Shown: positions 1-5,649, counted from the stretch's first letter. The stretch is 6,112 nucleotides of DNA from Paracoccaceae bacterium (GCA_007120685.1 SKNG01000008.1:1-6112), one strand, 5' to 3'. Made by a program: numbers and translations. Notes: generated from the letters alone by a model not told the origin.

Positions 1-522
1 CAGCGCCAGTTGCAGGGTCTCGCGCCGCTGCGCGTCAAGCGCGCCGAAGGGCTCGTCCATCAGCAGGATCTCGGACCCGGCGGCCAGGGTGCGGGCGATG
101 GCGACGCGCTGGCGCATGCCCCCGGAAATCCGGTTTGGCCAGCTTTGCGCGAAATCCGTCAACCCCACCAGCGACAGGAAATGCGCCACCCTTTCGCGCC
201 TTTCCGCCGCGCTGAGGTCACGGCGGTAGCGCAGGCCATAGGCGACATTGCCCTCGACCGTCAGCCAGGGAAAGGCCGAATAGGACTGGAACACCATCCC
301 CCGCCGCCGGTCGGGCCCGCGCAAGGGCTGCCCGCGCAGCAGGATCTGCCCCGATGTCGCCGGCTCCAGCCCGCCGACCATGCGCATCAGGGTGGTCTTG
401 CCGCAGCCCGAGGGGCCGAGGAAGCACACGAATTCGCCCTCGCCGATCTGCAGATCGAAGGGGGCGACGACCTTGATGGCGCCGTAATGCTTGGTGACCT
501 TGTCGAAGCGCAGATAGCTCAT
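1..522 (-). CDS. ABC transporter ATP-binding protein, SsuB/TauB-like (C-terminus cut by window edge)
   Basis: This is the ATPase subunit of an importer, working on the cytoplasmic face of the inner membrane. Reading the minus strand from the ATG at 522 gives 174 codons before the left edge; the family is usually about 250-270 residues, so roughly the last third is missing. Visible motifs in order are Walker A GPSGCGKTT (residues 36-44), the Q-loop VFQ (Q79), the signature ISGGMRQR (132-139) and Walker B with catalytic glutamate, ILLMDEP (152-158), followed by a D-loop (ALD). The aromatic-rich Q-loop region (SAFPWLTV) is typical of nitrate/sulfonate/taurine-type ATPases. The start overlaps the stop of the permease gene by 4 bp (ATGA), which suggests translational coupling in one operon. 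The substrate cannot be read from this subunit. Confidence 0.95.
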   Translation of the reverse strand, partial: MSYLRFDKVTKHYGAIKVVAPFDLQIGEGEFVCFLGPSGCGKTTLMRMVGGLEPATSGQILLRGQPLRGPDRRRGMVFQSYSAFPWLTVEGNVAYGLRYRRDLSAAERRERVAHFLSLVGLTDFAQSWPNRISGGMRQRVAIARTLAAGSEILLMDEPFGALDAQRRETLQLAL

Positions 523-1271
523 CGCGTCAGATACCTGAAACGGCGCCGGTGCGCGGCGCGCAGCAACTGGTCGGTCGCCAGCCCGATGATGCCGATGGTC
601 ACCACCCCCGCCATCACCTCGGCGGTCTGGAAGAAGCGCCGCGCCTGCCAGATGACAAAGCCCAGGCCGCTGTCGGCGGCGACGATCTCGGCGATGACCA
701 GATAGGTCCAGCACCAGCCCAGCGTGATGCGCATGTTGTCCACCAGCGTCGGCAGCATGGCCGGCAGCGACACATCGGTCAGCCGCCGCCAGCCGGGCGC
801 GCCCAGGGTCATCGCGGTTTCGTGGTATTCCTGCGGCACGCGGCGCACATCGTCGGCGACCAGCAGCAGAAGCTGGAAGAAGACACCCAGCCACAGCAGG
901 AAGATCTTGGTCACCTCGCCGACGCCGAACCAGATGATCGCCAGGGGCACCAGCGCCGGCACCGGCAGGTAGCGGATGAAATCGACGATCGGTTCCAGCG
1001 CCTCGCCCAGCCAGCGCAGCGAGCCCATCAGGATGCCCAGCGGCACCGCCATCGCCACGGCGATCAGGAAGGCCGTCCAGACCCGCAGGGTGGATACCCC
1101 GGCGTGATACAGCAGATCACGCCCGGTAATCATCGCCCAGAGCGTGCCCAGCACGGTGCTGGGTGCCGGCAGGAAGCGCGGCGACACGATGCCTGTGCGC
1201 GAGACCAGCTCCCAGGCCAGAAGCAGCGCCAGGGTGCTGGCCGCGCCGATCAGGATCCTGCGGCCGGGCAT
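519..1271 (-). CDS. ABC transporter permease, SsuC/TauC-like (BPD_transp_1 family)
   Basis: This 250-residue integral inner-membrane protein forms the transport channel, probably as a homodimer. A first membrane helix lies at about residues 6-23. The conserved LPAPSTV segment (34-40) follows, then several further hydrophobic segments (about 66-83, 103-118, 122-139 and near 178-245). The cytoplasmic coupling loop that contacts the ATPase (EAA-type motif) is seen at about 151-170, starting ETAMTLGAPGWRRL. The length is normal for the family. The start at 1271 lies 10 bp after the binding-protein stop. I see no strong Shine-Dalgarno sequence in the short GC-rich gap, so translation may depend on coupling. 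The gene ends in an ATGA overlap with the ATPase gene. The family is clear but the substrate is not. Confidence 0.95.
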   Translation of the reverse strand: MPGRRILIGAASTLALLLAWELVSRTGIVSPRFLPAPSTVLGTLWAMITGRDLLYHAGVSTLRVWTAFLIAVAMAVPLGILMGSLRWLGEALEPIVDFIRYLPVPALVPLAIIWFGVGEVTKIFLLWLGVFFQLLLLVADDVRRVPQEYHETAMTLGAPGWRRLTDVSLPAMLPTLVDNMRITLGWCWTYLVIAEIVAADSGLGFVIWQARRFFQTAEVMAGVVTIGIIGLATDQLLRAAHRRRFRYLTR

Positions 1272-1281
1272 GGGCGGGCGC

Positions 1282-2301
1282 TCAGCGCTCGTGGCCGTCG
1301 AACAGGCCGGTCAGCAGCGCGTTGTCGATCTCATCCGCCGCCACCAGCGCCATATCGGCGGCGCCGAAATCGATGTTGAGCTGCATCACCTGGTCGAAGA
1401 CCGAATGCAGCCGCCCCGGCTGCCCGTCGGTGCCCAGCAGCGCCACCGCTTCCTCATAGCTGGTATAGGCCATGGAGTTTTCGATGATTTCGGTCACGTC
1501 TTCGGGTGTCAGGCCGAAATAGGGCGCGGCCAATTCGGAAAACCGCTCGGGCTCGGCGCGCTGGAAGTCCACCGCGCGGTAGACGCAGCGCAGCAGGCTT
1601 TCGAACTTCGCCGGGTTTTCGGCCAGCGCGTCGTCGCGGGCGGTGATGATGTCGACGATGATATCCGGCTCCTCGCGCGAGGAAACAAGGATGCGCGGGT
1701 TGCGGTCGGTGACGATCTGCAGCGCCTGGCTCAGGAACGGCTCATAGGTGCCGACCGCGGCGATGGTGGGATCGAAGAACACCGCGATGGTGTCGGCGGT
1801 GGCGATCTCGCGGATCGTCATGTCGTTGATCGACAGGCCGGCGCGGGCCAGTTCCATCTGCAGAAGCAACCGCGCCGGGATGTTGGGCTCGATGGCGAGC
1901 GTGCGCCCCGCCAGATCGGCCACGGTCTCGATGCTGCCATCGACCAGCACCCCGTCCCCGCCCAGCGAGATGTCGATGGTGCCGATGATGGTGCCCGGGG
2001 TTTCCGGCACGCGCGGGCGGCCCTGATGCTCGCCCACGGTGCGCATATCGGCATCGATGTCGCCGCGCTCCATCGCCGCCATGACATTGGTGCGGTCATC
2101 CTCGAAGCGGAAATCGAGCTGCACGCCCTCGTCTTCGTAACAGCCCAGATCCTGGGCCACCAGGGCGGGGGCGAAACCGACCCAGGTGGGGGCCAGCACG
2201 CGGATCACATTGTCCTGTGCGGCCGCCGGGGCGGCGGTCAGCAGGGCCGTGGCGCAGACAAGGCCAAGGCGTGGGTGGCGGCGGGGGGAGCGGCTGGTCA
2301 T
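1282..2301 (-). CDS. ABC transporter substrate-binding protein, NMT1/SsuA/TauA-like, periplasmic
   Basis: This 339-residue exported protein is the ligand receptor of the left importer. It opens with a signal peptide: basic residues RSPRRHPR, a hydrophobic core LGLVCATALL, and a likely cleavage after Ala28 (AAA|QDN). The mature protein begins with a family-typical first strand (VIRVLAPTWVGFAPALVAQDLG, residues 32-53) and continues through the usual two-lobe pattern. AVADLAGRTLAIEP-like sequence lies near 127-139, and a hinge-like AVGTYEPF at 182-189 matches the V-T-W-x-P hinge of related proteins. The mature part has two cysteines, C54 and C239, which could form a disulfide. The start is supported by AAGGAG 8 nt upstream of the ATG. 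It is the first gene of a three-gene operon and is divergent from a LysR regulator. The ligand is unknown; sulfonates, nitrogen compounds and pyrimidine precursors are all bound by relatives. Confidence 0.92.
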   Translation of the reverse strand: MTSRSPRRHPRLGLVCATALLTAAPAAAQDNVIRVLAPTWVGFAPALVAQDLGCYEDEGVQLDFRFEDDRTNVMAAMERGDIDADMRTVGEHQGRPRVPETPGTIIGTIDISLGGDGVLVDGSIETVADLAGRTLAIEPNIPARLLLQMELARAGLSINDMTIREIATADTIAVFFDPTIAAVGTYEPFLSQALQIVTDRNPRILVSSREEPDIIVDIITARDDALAENPAKFESLLRCVYRAVDFQRAEPERFSELAAPYFGLTPEDVTEIIENSMAYTSYEEAVALLGTDGQPGRLHSVFDQVMQLNIDFGAADMALVAADEIDNALLTGLFDGHER

Positions 2302-2309
2302 TTTTCGGG

Positions 2310-2315
2310 CTCCTT
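2310..2315 (-). promoter_or_regulatory. Ribosome-binding site of the left binding-protein gene
   Basis: The minus strand reads AAGGAG followed by 8 nt and then ATG at 2301. This is a near-ideal Shine-Dalgarno sequence and fixes the start that leaves a complete signal peptide. Confidence 0.8.
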
Positions 2316-2410
2316 CGATGTAAGAATGGATGCAGAAAGCGTAGCAGCCTTGTCTTGCAGAAAGGAATCACGGACTCTGGCCTGATTGCATCGAAAATCC
2401 CCGAAGTGAC

Positions 2411-2417
2411 GAAAGGG
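2411..2417 (+). promoter_or_regulatory. Ribosome-binding site that sets the LysR start
   Basis: GAAAGGG ends 6 nt before the ATG at 2424. The reading frame is open further upstream (to 2217), but that part runs across the divergent binding-protein gene and has no LysR character, so this site decides the start. Confidence 0.7.
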
Positions 2418-2423
2418 CCGGGC

Positions 2424-3347
2424 ATGCGGCATCTGTCGGATATCGACCTGCGGTTGATCCGCATCTTCTGCACCGTGGTCGAATGCAACGGCTTTCAGGG
2501 CGCGCAGATCGCGCTGAACATGGCGCAATCGACCCTTTCAACGCATCTGGCGGCGCTGGAGGCGAAGCTGGGCACGCGGCTGTGCCAGCGCGGGCGCGGC
2601 GGCTTCCGGCTGACGCCGACGGGCGAGGATACCTATGCCGCCGCGCAGGATCTGTTGCGCGATATCGAGCGGTTCGAGGCGCGCATGGATCGGGTGCACC
2701 GCCGCCAGACGGTGCGGCTGCGGGTGGGAGTCATCGACAGTGTGACCAGCTTTGACGCGCTGGATTTGCCCGGGGCGGTGGCGCGGTTTGCCCAGGCCCA
2801 TCCCGAGGCGCTGATCGAGCTGGAAACCGACAGCCCGGCGGGGTTGCAGAACAGCCTGCTGCAGGGACGGCGCGATCTGGTGGTCGGTGCGGCGCTGCAG
2901 CCGATGCCGGGGCTGGCCTATACCGAACTGGCGCTGGAGACGCATCATCTGTATTGCGGGCGCGATCATCCCTGGTTCGACCGGCCGGACCGCGCGCTGG
3001 GCCAGACGGATTTCCTGCAAGCGGCTTTCTCGGTGCGCAGCTACATGCATTTCGACGACACGTACCGGCTGGGCCGGGTAACCGCGCGCGCCACCGTCGG
3101 CAGCATGGAGGCGCAGGAGATCATGGTGCTTTCGGGCCGCTATGTCGGCTTCCTGCCGCAGCATCGTGGCGCGCTGTGGCAAGCCATGGGCCGAATGCGG
3201 GCTGTAAAGACGCAGGACTGGTCGTTCTCTTCGCGGTTCTTTGCCGTTCATGATCCGCGCCGCGAGCATGAGGGCTTGCGACGAAGCTTTGTCGAAGCCC
3301 TTCGGCAGGTGGCTGGCCGCATCTCCGGGGGCCAGGATCGGGCCTGA
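2424..3347 (+). CDS. LysR-type transcriptional regulator
   Basis: This 307-residue protein has the usual length for a LysR regulator. The N-terminal winged helix-turn-helix spans about residues 5-64. It contains LRLIRIFCTVVE (9-20), the recognition-helix region MAQSTLSTHLAALEAKLG (33-50), and the wing RLCQRGRGGFRLTPTG (52-67). A linker helix with AAQDLLRDIERFEARM follows. The periplasmic-binding-protein-like effector domain starts with VRLRVGVIDS near residue 96 and runs to the C-terminus. The ATG is preceded by a good ribosome-binding site. The gene is divergent from the left importer operon, which is its most likely target. It is also codirectional with the guanidine-riboswitch operon, but about 1.1 kb upstream of it. 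The inducer is not predictable from sequence. I see nothing truncated or missing. Confidence 0.95.
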   Translation: MRHLSDIDLRLIRIFCTVVECNGFQGAQIALNMAQSTLSTHLAALEAKLGTRLCQRGRGGFRLTPTGEDTYAAAQDLLRDIERFEARMDRVHRRQTVRLRVGVIDSVTSFDALDLPGAVARFAQAHPEALIELETDSPAGLQNSLLQGRRDLVVGAALQPMPGLAYTELALETHHLYCGRDHPWFDRPDRALGQTDFLQAAFSVRSYMHFDDTYRLGRVTARATVGSMEAQEIMVLSGRYVGFLPQHRGALWQAMGRMRAVKTQDWSFSSRFFAVHDPRREHEGLRRSFVEALRQVAGRISGGQDRA

Positions 3348-3599
3348 CGTTCTCTCGGCTGCCGCATGAAAAGCCCAAGGGCGCTGCCGGATATCGCCCG
3401 CCGGCAGTCGTGCAGCGCACCGGTATCGACGGCGACCTCGCCAAGTCCGCACAGGCGGCGCCAGTCGCAGGCCAACGTGACACCCGGCCGCAAGACCGCG
3501 TTTCATTCAACTCGACACCGCATCGACCTTGCCGAAATCCAACTCGCCTGGGGAATGATGGTTGCTCAGGCGTTGAACCACCGGCCGCTACCTTGAACA
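3348..3599. other. Intergenic stretch without a supported gene
   Basis: Apart from the hairpin at 3384-3407 I see no gene here. The frame used by the LysR gene stays open from 3348 to a TGA at 3594-3596 and then continues into the orphan open stretch at 3600-3941. The translation of 3366-3596 is rich in Arg, Ser and His and resembles no family I know. Open frames of this length are common by chance at this GC content. Confidence 0.5.
3384..3407 (+). terminator. GC-rich hairpin downstream of the LysR gene, possible weak terminator
   Basis: CTGCCGG (3384-3390) and CCGGCAG (3401-3407) form a perfect 7-bp stem with a 10-nt loop, 36 nt after the LysR stop. No T-tract follows, so it is not a classical intrinsic terminator. 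An alternative pairing exists between GCGCTGC (3381-3387) and GCAGCGC (3412-3418). Confidence 0.25.
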
Positions 3600-3941
3600 T
3601 TGGCAGCGGATCGCACCCGCCGGTCCCGGTGGTCGAACGGCACCTTCACCGCAACCGCGCACCGGCTGCGCAAGGTGTTAGAGGAACGCTATTGCTTCCC
3701 GCCTTTCTTCTCCTGCGATTACTGGACCGAGGTGGCGCCGCCGCCGGATTTCGTGACGCCGGAACGCCCTGTCGCCCATGACCCCATCGTTGCGGGCGAG
3801 CACCTGCATGTGCGGACCGCGCAGACCTTCACCTGTCTGACGGACCGGATCGCCCGGGGCGAACTGTTGCTGCCCGAACAAGGGCGCGCGCTGGCCTCCT
3901 TCAGGCAGGAAGCGCGAGCCCGAGAGGTCGACGCCGGCTAA
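3600..3941 (+). pseudogene. Unrecognised 113-codon open stretch, possible decayed gene remnant
   Basis: I do not recognise this protein. The frame uses mostly G or C in third positions, and the translation looks protein-like from about residue 15. It contains an aromatic and cysteine segment, YCFPPFFSCDYWTEV, a proline-rich segment (APPPDFVTPERPVAHDP), and a charged, mostly helical tail. The only possible starts are TTG (3600) or internal GTG codons. There is no ATG and no Shine-Dalgarno sequence upstream. A TGA at 3594-3596 closes the same frame just before it. This fits the C-terminal remnant of a gene whose front has decayed or been deleted. It could also be a chance open frame or a small non-ATG gene. 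No hydrophobic membrane segment or signal peptide is visible. It is a low-confidence entry kept because the base use is coding-like. Confidence 0.3.
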
Positions 3942-4292
3942 AGTGTGGTCGCTTCAAACAGAAGCGCCCTTTCCGCGCGTGGCGTCATGGCGAACGATCT
4001 TGGAAAAAAGTCGGCAGGCTCAGGTCCAGTCGCCACCAGGAAGAGGCAGGCGACTTGGAAGCGGGCGTCTTGCGGCCGTATCCCTGGGTCATCACGGGCC
4101 TGCATCATCAGCGGTGCGCCTGCGGCGCGAAGCCGAAGCATCAGCCATGATGCAGCCTGACTTCGCAAGGTGCCTTGCCACTGCAACGCCGCGGCGCCCC
4201 TGCCCCGCCGCCCGGAAAACAGGCAATACTGCAAGCCAAGGCCCCTGAAACGGGCAGATTGCCGATCTGGCCCCCGACAGACAGGCCGAAGG
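3942..4292. other. Intergenic stretch without a supported gene
   Basis: Short open frames exist on both strands (for example 3943-4248 plus and 3938-4234 minus). None has a ribosome-binding site, a recognisable family or steady coding-type base use. The one structured element is the inverted repeat at 4100-4155. The stretch looks like non-coding or decayed DNA upstream of the riboswitch promoter. Confidence 0.5.
4100..4155. repeat. Inverted repeat with a nested hairpin
   Basis: CTGCATCAT (4100-4108) and ATGATGCAG (4147-4155) are perfect 9-bp inverted copies. Between them lies a second small hairpin, GCGCC-TGC-GGCGC (4116-4128). The element could be a transcript structure, a protein-binding site or chance. 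It has no T-tract and no target-site duplication that I can see. Confidence 0.45.
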
Positions 4293-4322
4293 TTGATGCC
4301 CGGCGGCGAGCCTGCCTAGATT
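4293..4322 (+). promoter_or_regulatory. Candidate sigma-70 promoter of the guanidine riboswitch operon
   Basis: TTGATG (4293-4298, -35) and TAGATT (4317-4322, -10) are separated by 18 bp; each matches four of six consensus positions. Transcription would start near 4329, only a few nucleotides before the first riboswitch helix at 4334. That is where a riboswitch promoter is expected. The call is based on motif and position only. Confidence 0.45.
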
Positions 4323-4333
4323 GTGGTCGAGCT

Positions 4334-4437
4334 TGATGGCTAGGGTTCCGGTGCCTCGGTGGCACGGCTGGTCCGAGAGCCATCACCGGCGGGCCGACAT
4401 CCCCGCCCGGCACACGGCGGGAAAAAAGCCCGGGAGA
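4334..4437 (+). promoter_or_regulatory. Guanidine-I riboswitch aptamer (ykkC class)
   Basis: This is a cis-acting RNA in the leader of the importer mRNA that senses free guanidine and raises expression when it is bound. The diagnostic conserved segments appear in order: CTAGGGTTCCGG (4340-4351), CTGGTCCGAGAG (4368-4379), ACACGG (4412-4417), and GGGAAAAAAGCCCGGGAGA (4419-4437). Helices support it. TGATGGCT (4334-4341) pairs fully with AGCCATCA (4378-4385). GTGCC (4351-4355) pairs with GGCAC (4361-4365). CCGGCGGG (4386-4393) pairs with 4402-4410, with one bulged C. A short GGC/GCC stem (4416-4418 with 4428-4430) precedes the 3' conserved purines. It lies upstream of an importer of the urea-carboxylase-region type, a known partner of this class. 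I recognised it by eye, without a covariance-model search. Confidence 0.93.
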
Positions 4438-4507
4438 ACTCGTGATCGCCGCAAGGTTTGCTGCGCCTAGGAGCGCGCGCCGCCATGATGTTCGAAAGGA
4501 TGCCCAG
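4438..4507 (+). promoter_or_regulatory. Leader between aptamer and start codon: expression platform and ribosome-binding site
   Basis: These 70 nt should carry the switching element. There is no T-run and hence no intrinsic terminator. I find no clean complement of the ribosome-binding site AAAGGA (4495-4500), which lies 7 nt before the ATG at 4508. A second Shine-Dalgarno-like AGGAG (4469-4473) precedes an out-of-frame ATG at 4485, which would open a 35-codon frame ending at 4592. GCGC on either side of CTAGGA (4463-4476) could form a small hairpin. How ligand binding is turned into expression is therefore unresolved. Confidence 0.55.
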
Positions 4508-5617
4508 ATGCCGTCTTTCCGCCTGCCCCTCGCCCGCCTCCCCCTCGCCCGTCTGTCGCGCCGCCTGCTTATCGGCACCGCGCTGGCCCTGAGCCTGACC
4601 ACGCTGGCCCCCGTGGCCGAGGCCCAGCCGCGCAGCGATTTCCGCGTCGCCTGGTCCATCTACGTGGGCTGGATGCCCTGGGGCCATGCCGCCGATACCG
4701 GCATCGTCGACCGCTGGGCCGAGCGGTTCGACCTTTCCATCGAGGTCACGCAGTTCAACGACTATATCGAATCGATCAACCAGTACACGCTGGGCGCCTT
4801 CGATGCCGTGAGCATCACCAACATGGACGCCATGTCGATCCCGGCGGCCGGCGGCGTGGACACCACAGCGCTGATCATCGGCGATTTTTCCGACGGCAAT
4901 GACGTGGTCTTCCTGCACGGTCCCGGCGCGCTGGCCGATATCGCCGGGCGGGCGGTCAATCTGGTGGAATTCTCGGTCTCGCATTTCCTGCTGGCCCGCG
5001 CGCTGGACAGCGTTGGCCTGACCGAGACCGATGTGCGCGTCATCAACACCGCCGATCCGGACATGATCGCGGCCTTTCAAAGCCCCGGGGTGGAGGCCGT
5101 GGTGACCTGGAACCCGATGATGGCCGAGATCGCCGCCATGCCGGATGCCAACCCGGTCTTCGACAGCAGCATGATCCCGGGCGAGATCATCGACATGCTG
5201 GTGGTCAATACCACCGTGCTGGAAGACAACCCCGATTTCGGCCGCGCCCTGGTCGGCATCTGGTACGAGACCGTCGCCCTGATGATGTCCGACACGCCCG
5301 AGGGCGCGGCAGCGCGCGCGGCCATGGGCGCGGCCTCGGGCACCGATCAGGCCGGGTTCGAGGGCCAACTGGCCGCCACCCGCTTCTTCGACGACCCGGC
5401 CGAGGCAGTGGCATTCACCACCTCGCCAGACCTGATCACGACCATGGACCGGGTGCGTAGCTTCCTGTTCGACAACGACCTGCTGGGCCCCGGCGCGCGT
5501 TCGCCCGATGCGGTGGGCATCGCCTTCCCCGATGGCACGGTGCTGGGCGACGAGGGCAATGTGCGGCTGCGCTTCGACGCCAGCTTCATGCAGATGGCCG
5601 CCGACGACGACCTGTGA
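4508..5617 (+). CDS. Guanidine-type ABC transporter substrate-binding protein (urea-carboxylase-region family, TIGR03427-like)
   Basis: This 369-residue periplasmic receptor belongs to the right-hand importer. It has a signal peptide: basic and repeated LPLARLPLARL (6-16), RR (18-19), a hydrophobic core at 20-36, and a likely cleavage after Ala39 (AEA|QP). The mature start WSIYVGWMPWGHA (49-61), then FNDYIESINQYT (83-94), TNMDAMSIPAAGGVDTTALI (104-123), GDFSDGND (125-132), NLVEFSVSHFLLARALDSVG (151-170) and VVTWNP (198-203) match my memory of the family annotated near urea carboxylase. Some annotations call this family a urea-binding protein. The upstream guanidine-I riboswitch makes guanidine the more likely ligand. 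The ATG at 4508 has a good ribosome-binding site; the frame is open back to a GTG at 4442, but that start would leave the aptamer little leader. The permease gene follows after 32 nt. Confidence 0.92.
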   Translation: MPSFRLPLARLPLARLSRRLLIGTALALSLTTLAPVAEAQPRSDFRVAWSIYVGWMPWGHAADTGIVDRWAERFDLSIEVTQFNDYIESINQYTLGAFDAVSITNMDAMSIPAAGGVDTTALIIGDFSDGNDVVFLHGPGALADIAGRAVNLVEFSVSHFLLARALDSVGLTETDVRVINTADPDMIAAFQSPGVEAVVTWNPMMAEIAAMPDANPVFDSSMIPGEIIDMLVVNTTVLEDNPDFGRALVGIWYETVALMMSDTPEGAAARAAMGAASGTDQAGFEGQLAATRFFDDPAEAVAFTTSPDLITTMDRVRSFLFDNDLLGPGARSPDAVGIAFPDGTVLGDEGNVRLRFDASFMQMAADDDL

Positions 5618-5618
5618 T

Positions 5619-5638
5619 CCCGGCCTGACCTGACCGGG
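5619..5638 (+). other. Small hairpin in the binding-protein/permease gap
   Basis: CCCGG (5619-5623) can pair with CCGGG (5634-5638) around a 10-nt loop, just after the binding-protein stop. Its 3' arm overlaps the G-rich ribosome-binding site of the permease (about 5636-5641). It could lower permease translation relative to the binding protein, which importers usually make in excess. This is structural inference only. Confidence 0.3.
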
Positions 5639-5649
5639 GGATGCGTCCC

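Larger units (their letters stand above)
2302..2423. promoter_or_regulatory. Divergent promoter/operator region between the left importer operon and the LysR gene
   Basis: These 122 bp separate two divergent genes and must hold both promoters. The stretch is less GC-rich than its flanks. It contains a direct repeat TGCAGAAAG at 2331-2339 and 2356-2364, exactly 25 bp apart. It also contains an inverted repeat TTCGATG (2314-2320) and CATCGAA (2389-2395), and a T-N11-A element TTC-N7-GAA at 2314-2326, the general form of LysR-type boxes. LysR regulators classically bind such divergent regions, repress their own gene and activate the neighbour. That role is inferred here. I could not pick convincing -35/-10 pairs for either direction. 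Confidence 0.6.

Noticed and set aside
549..1379. Plus-strand open frame (276 codons) opposite the permease gene
   Set aside because: It is an antisense shadow; the translation is dominated by Gln, His, Arg and Pro with no domain.
1144..2385. Long plus-strand open frame (413 codons) opposite the left operon
   Set aside because: It is an antisense shadow of the permease and binding-protein genes, with a His/Gln/Gly/Arg-rich translation typical of the wrong strand in high-GC DNA.
2217..2423. Upstream extension of the LysR reading frame by 69 codons
   Set aside because: It overlaps the divergent binding-protein gene, reads as Gly/Arg-rich low-complexity sequence, and the ATG at 2424 has a proper ribosome-binding site and begins the normal LysR domain.
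2538..3506. Minus-strand open frame (322 codons) opposite the LysR gene
   Set aside because: It is an antisense shadow of a clear LysR coding sequence and has no recognisable fold or ribosome-binding site.
3938..4234. Minus-strand open frame (98 codons) in the intergenic stretch
   Set aside because: The translation is not recognisable, there is no ribosome-binding site, and third-position bias is no better than in the other frames.
3348..4292. Insertion sequence or transposase remnant between the two importers
   Set aside because: I found no transposase motif, no convincing terminal inverted repeats at the edges and no target-site duplication; the idea stays open only for the orphan stretch at 3600-3941.
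4442..4507. GTG start at 4442 for the right binding protein
   Set aside because: It lies directly after the aptamer, has no proper ribosome-binding site, and would put 22 extra residues in front of a complete signal peptide.
4438..4507. Intrinsic terminator as the riboswitch expression platform
   Set aside because: There is no run of T after any hairpin in this segment.
4340..5368. Minus-strand open frame (342 codons) across the riboswitch and right binding protein
   Set aside because: It is antisense to a strongly supported gene and runs into the structured RNA; the translation is Gly/Asp/His-rich low complexity.
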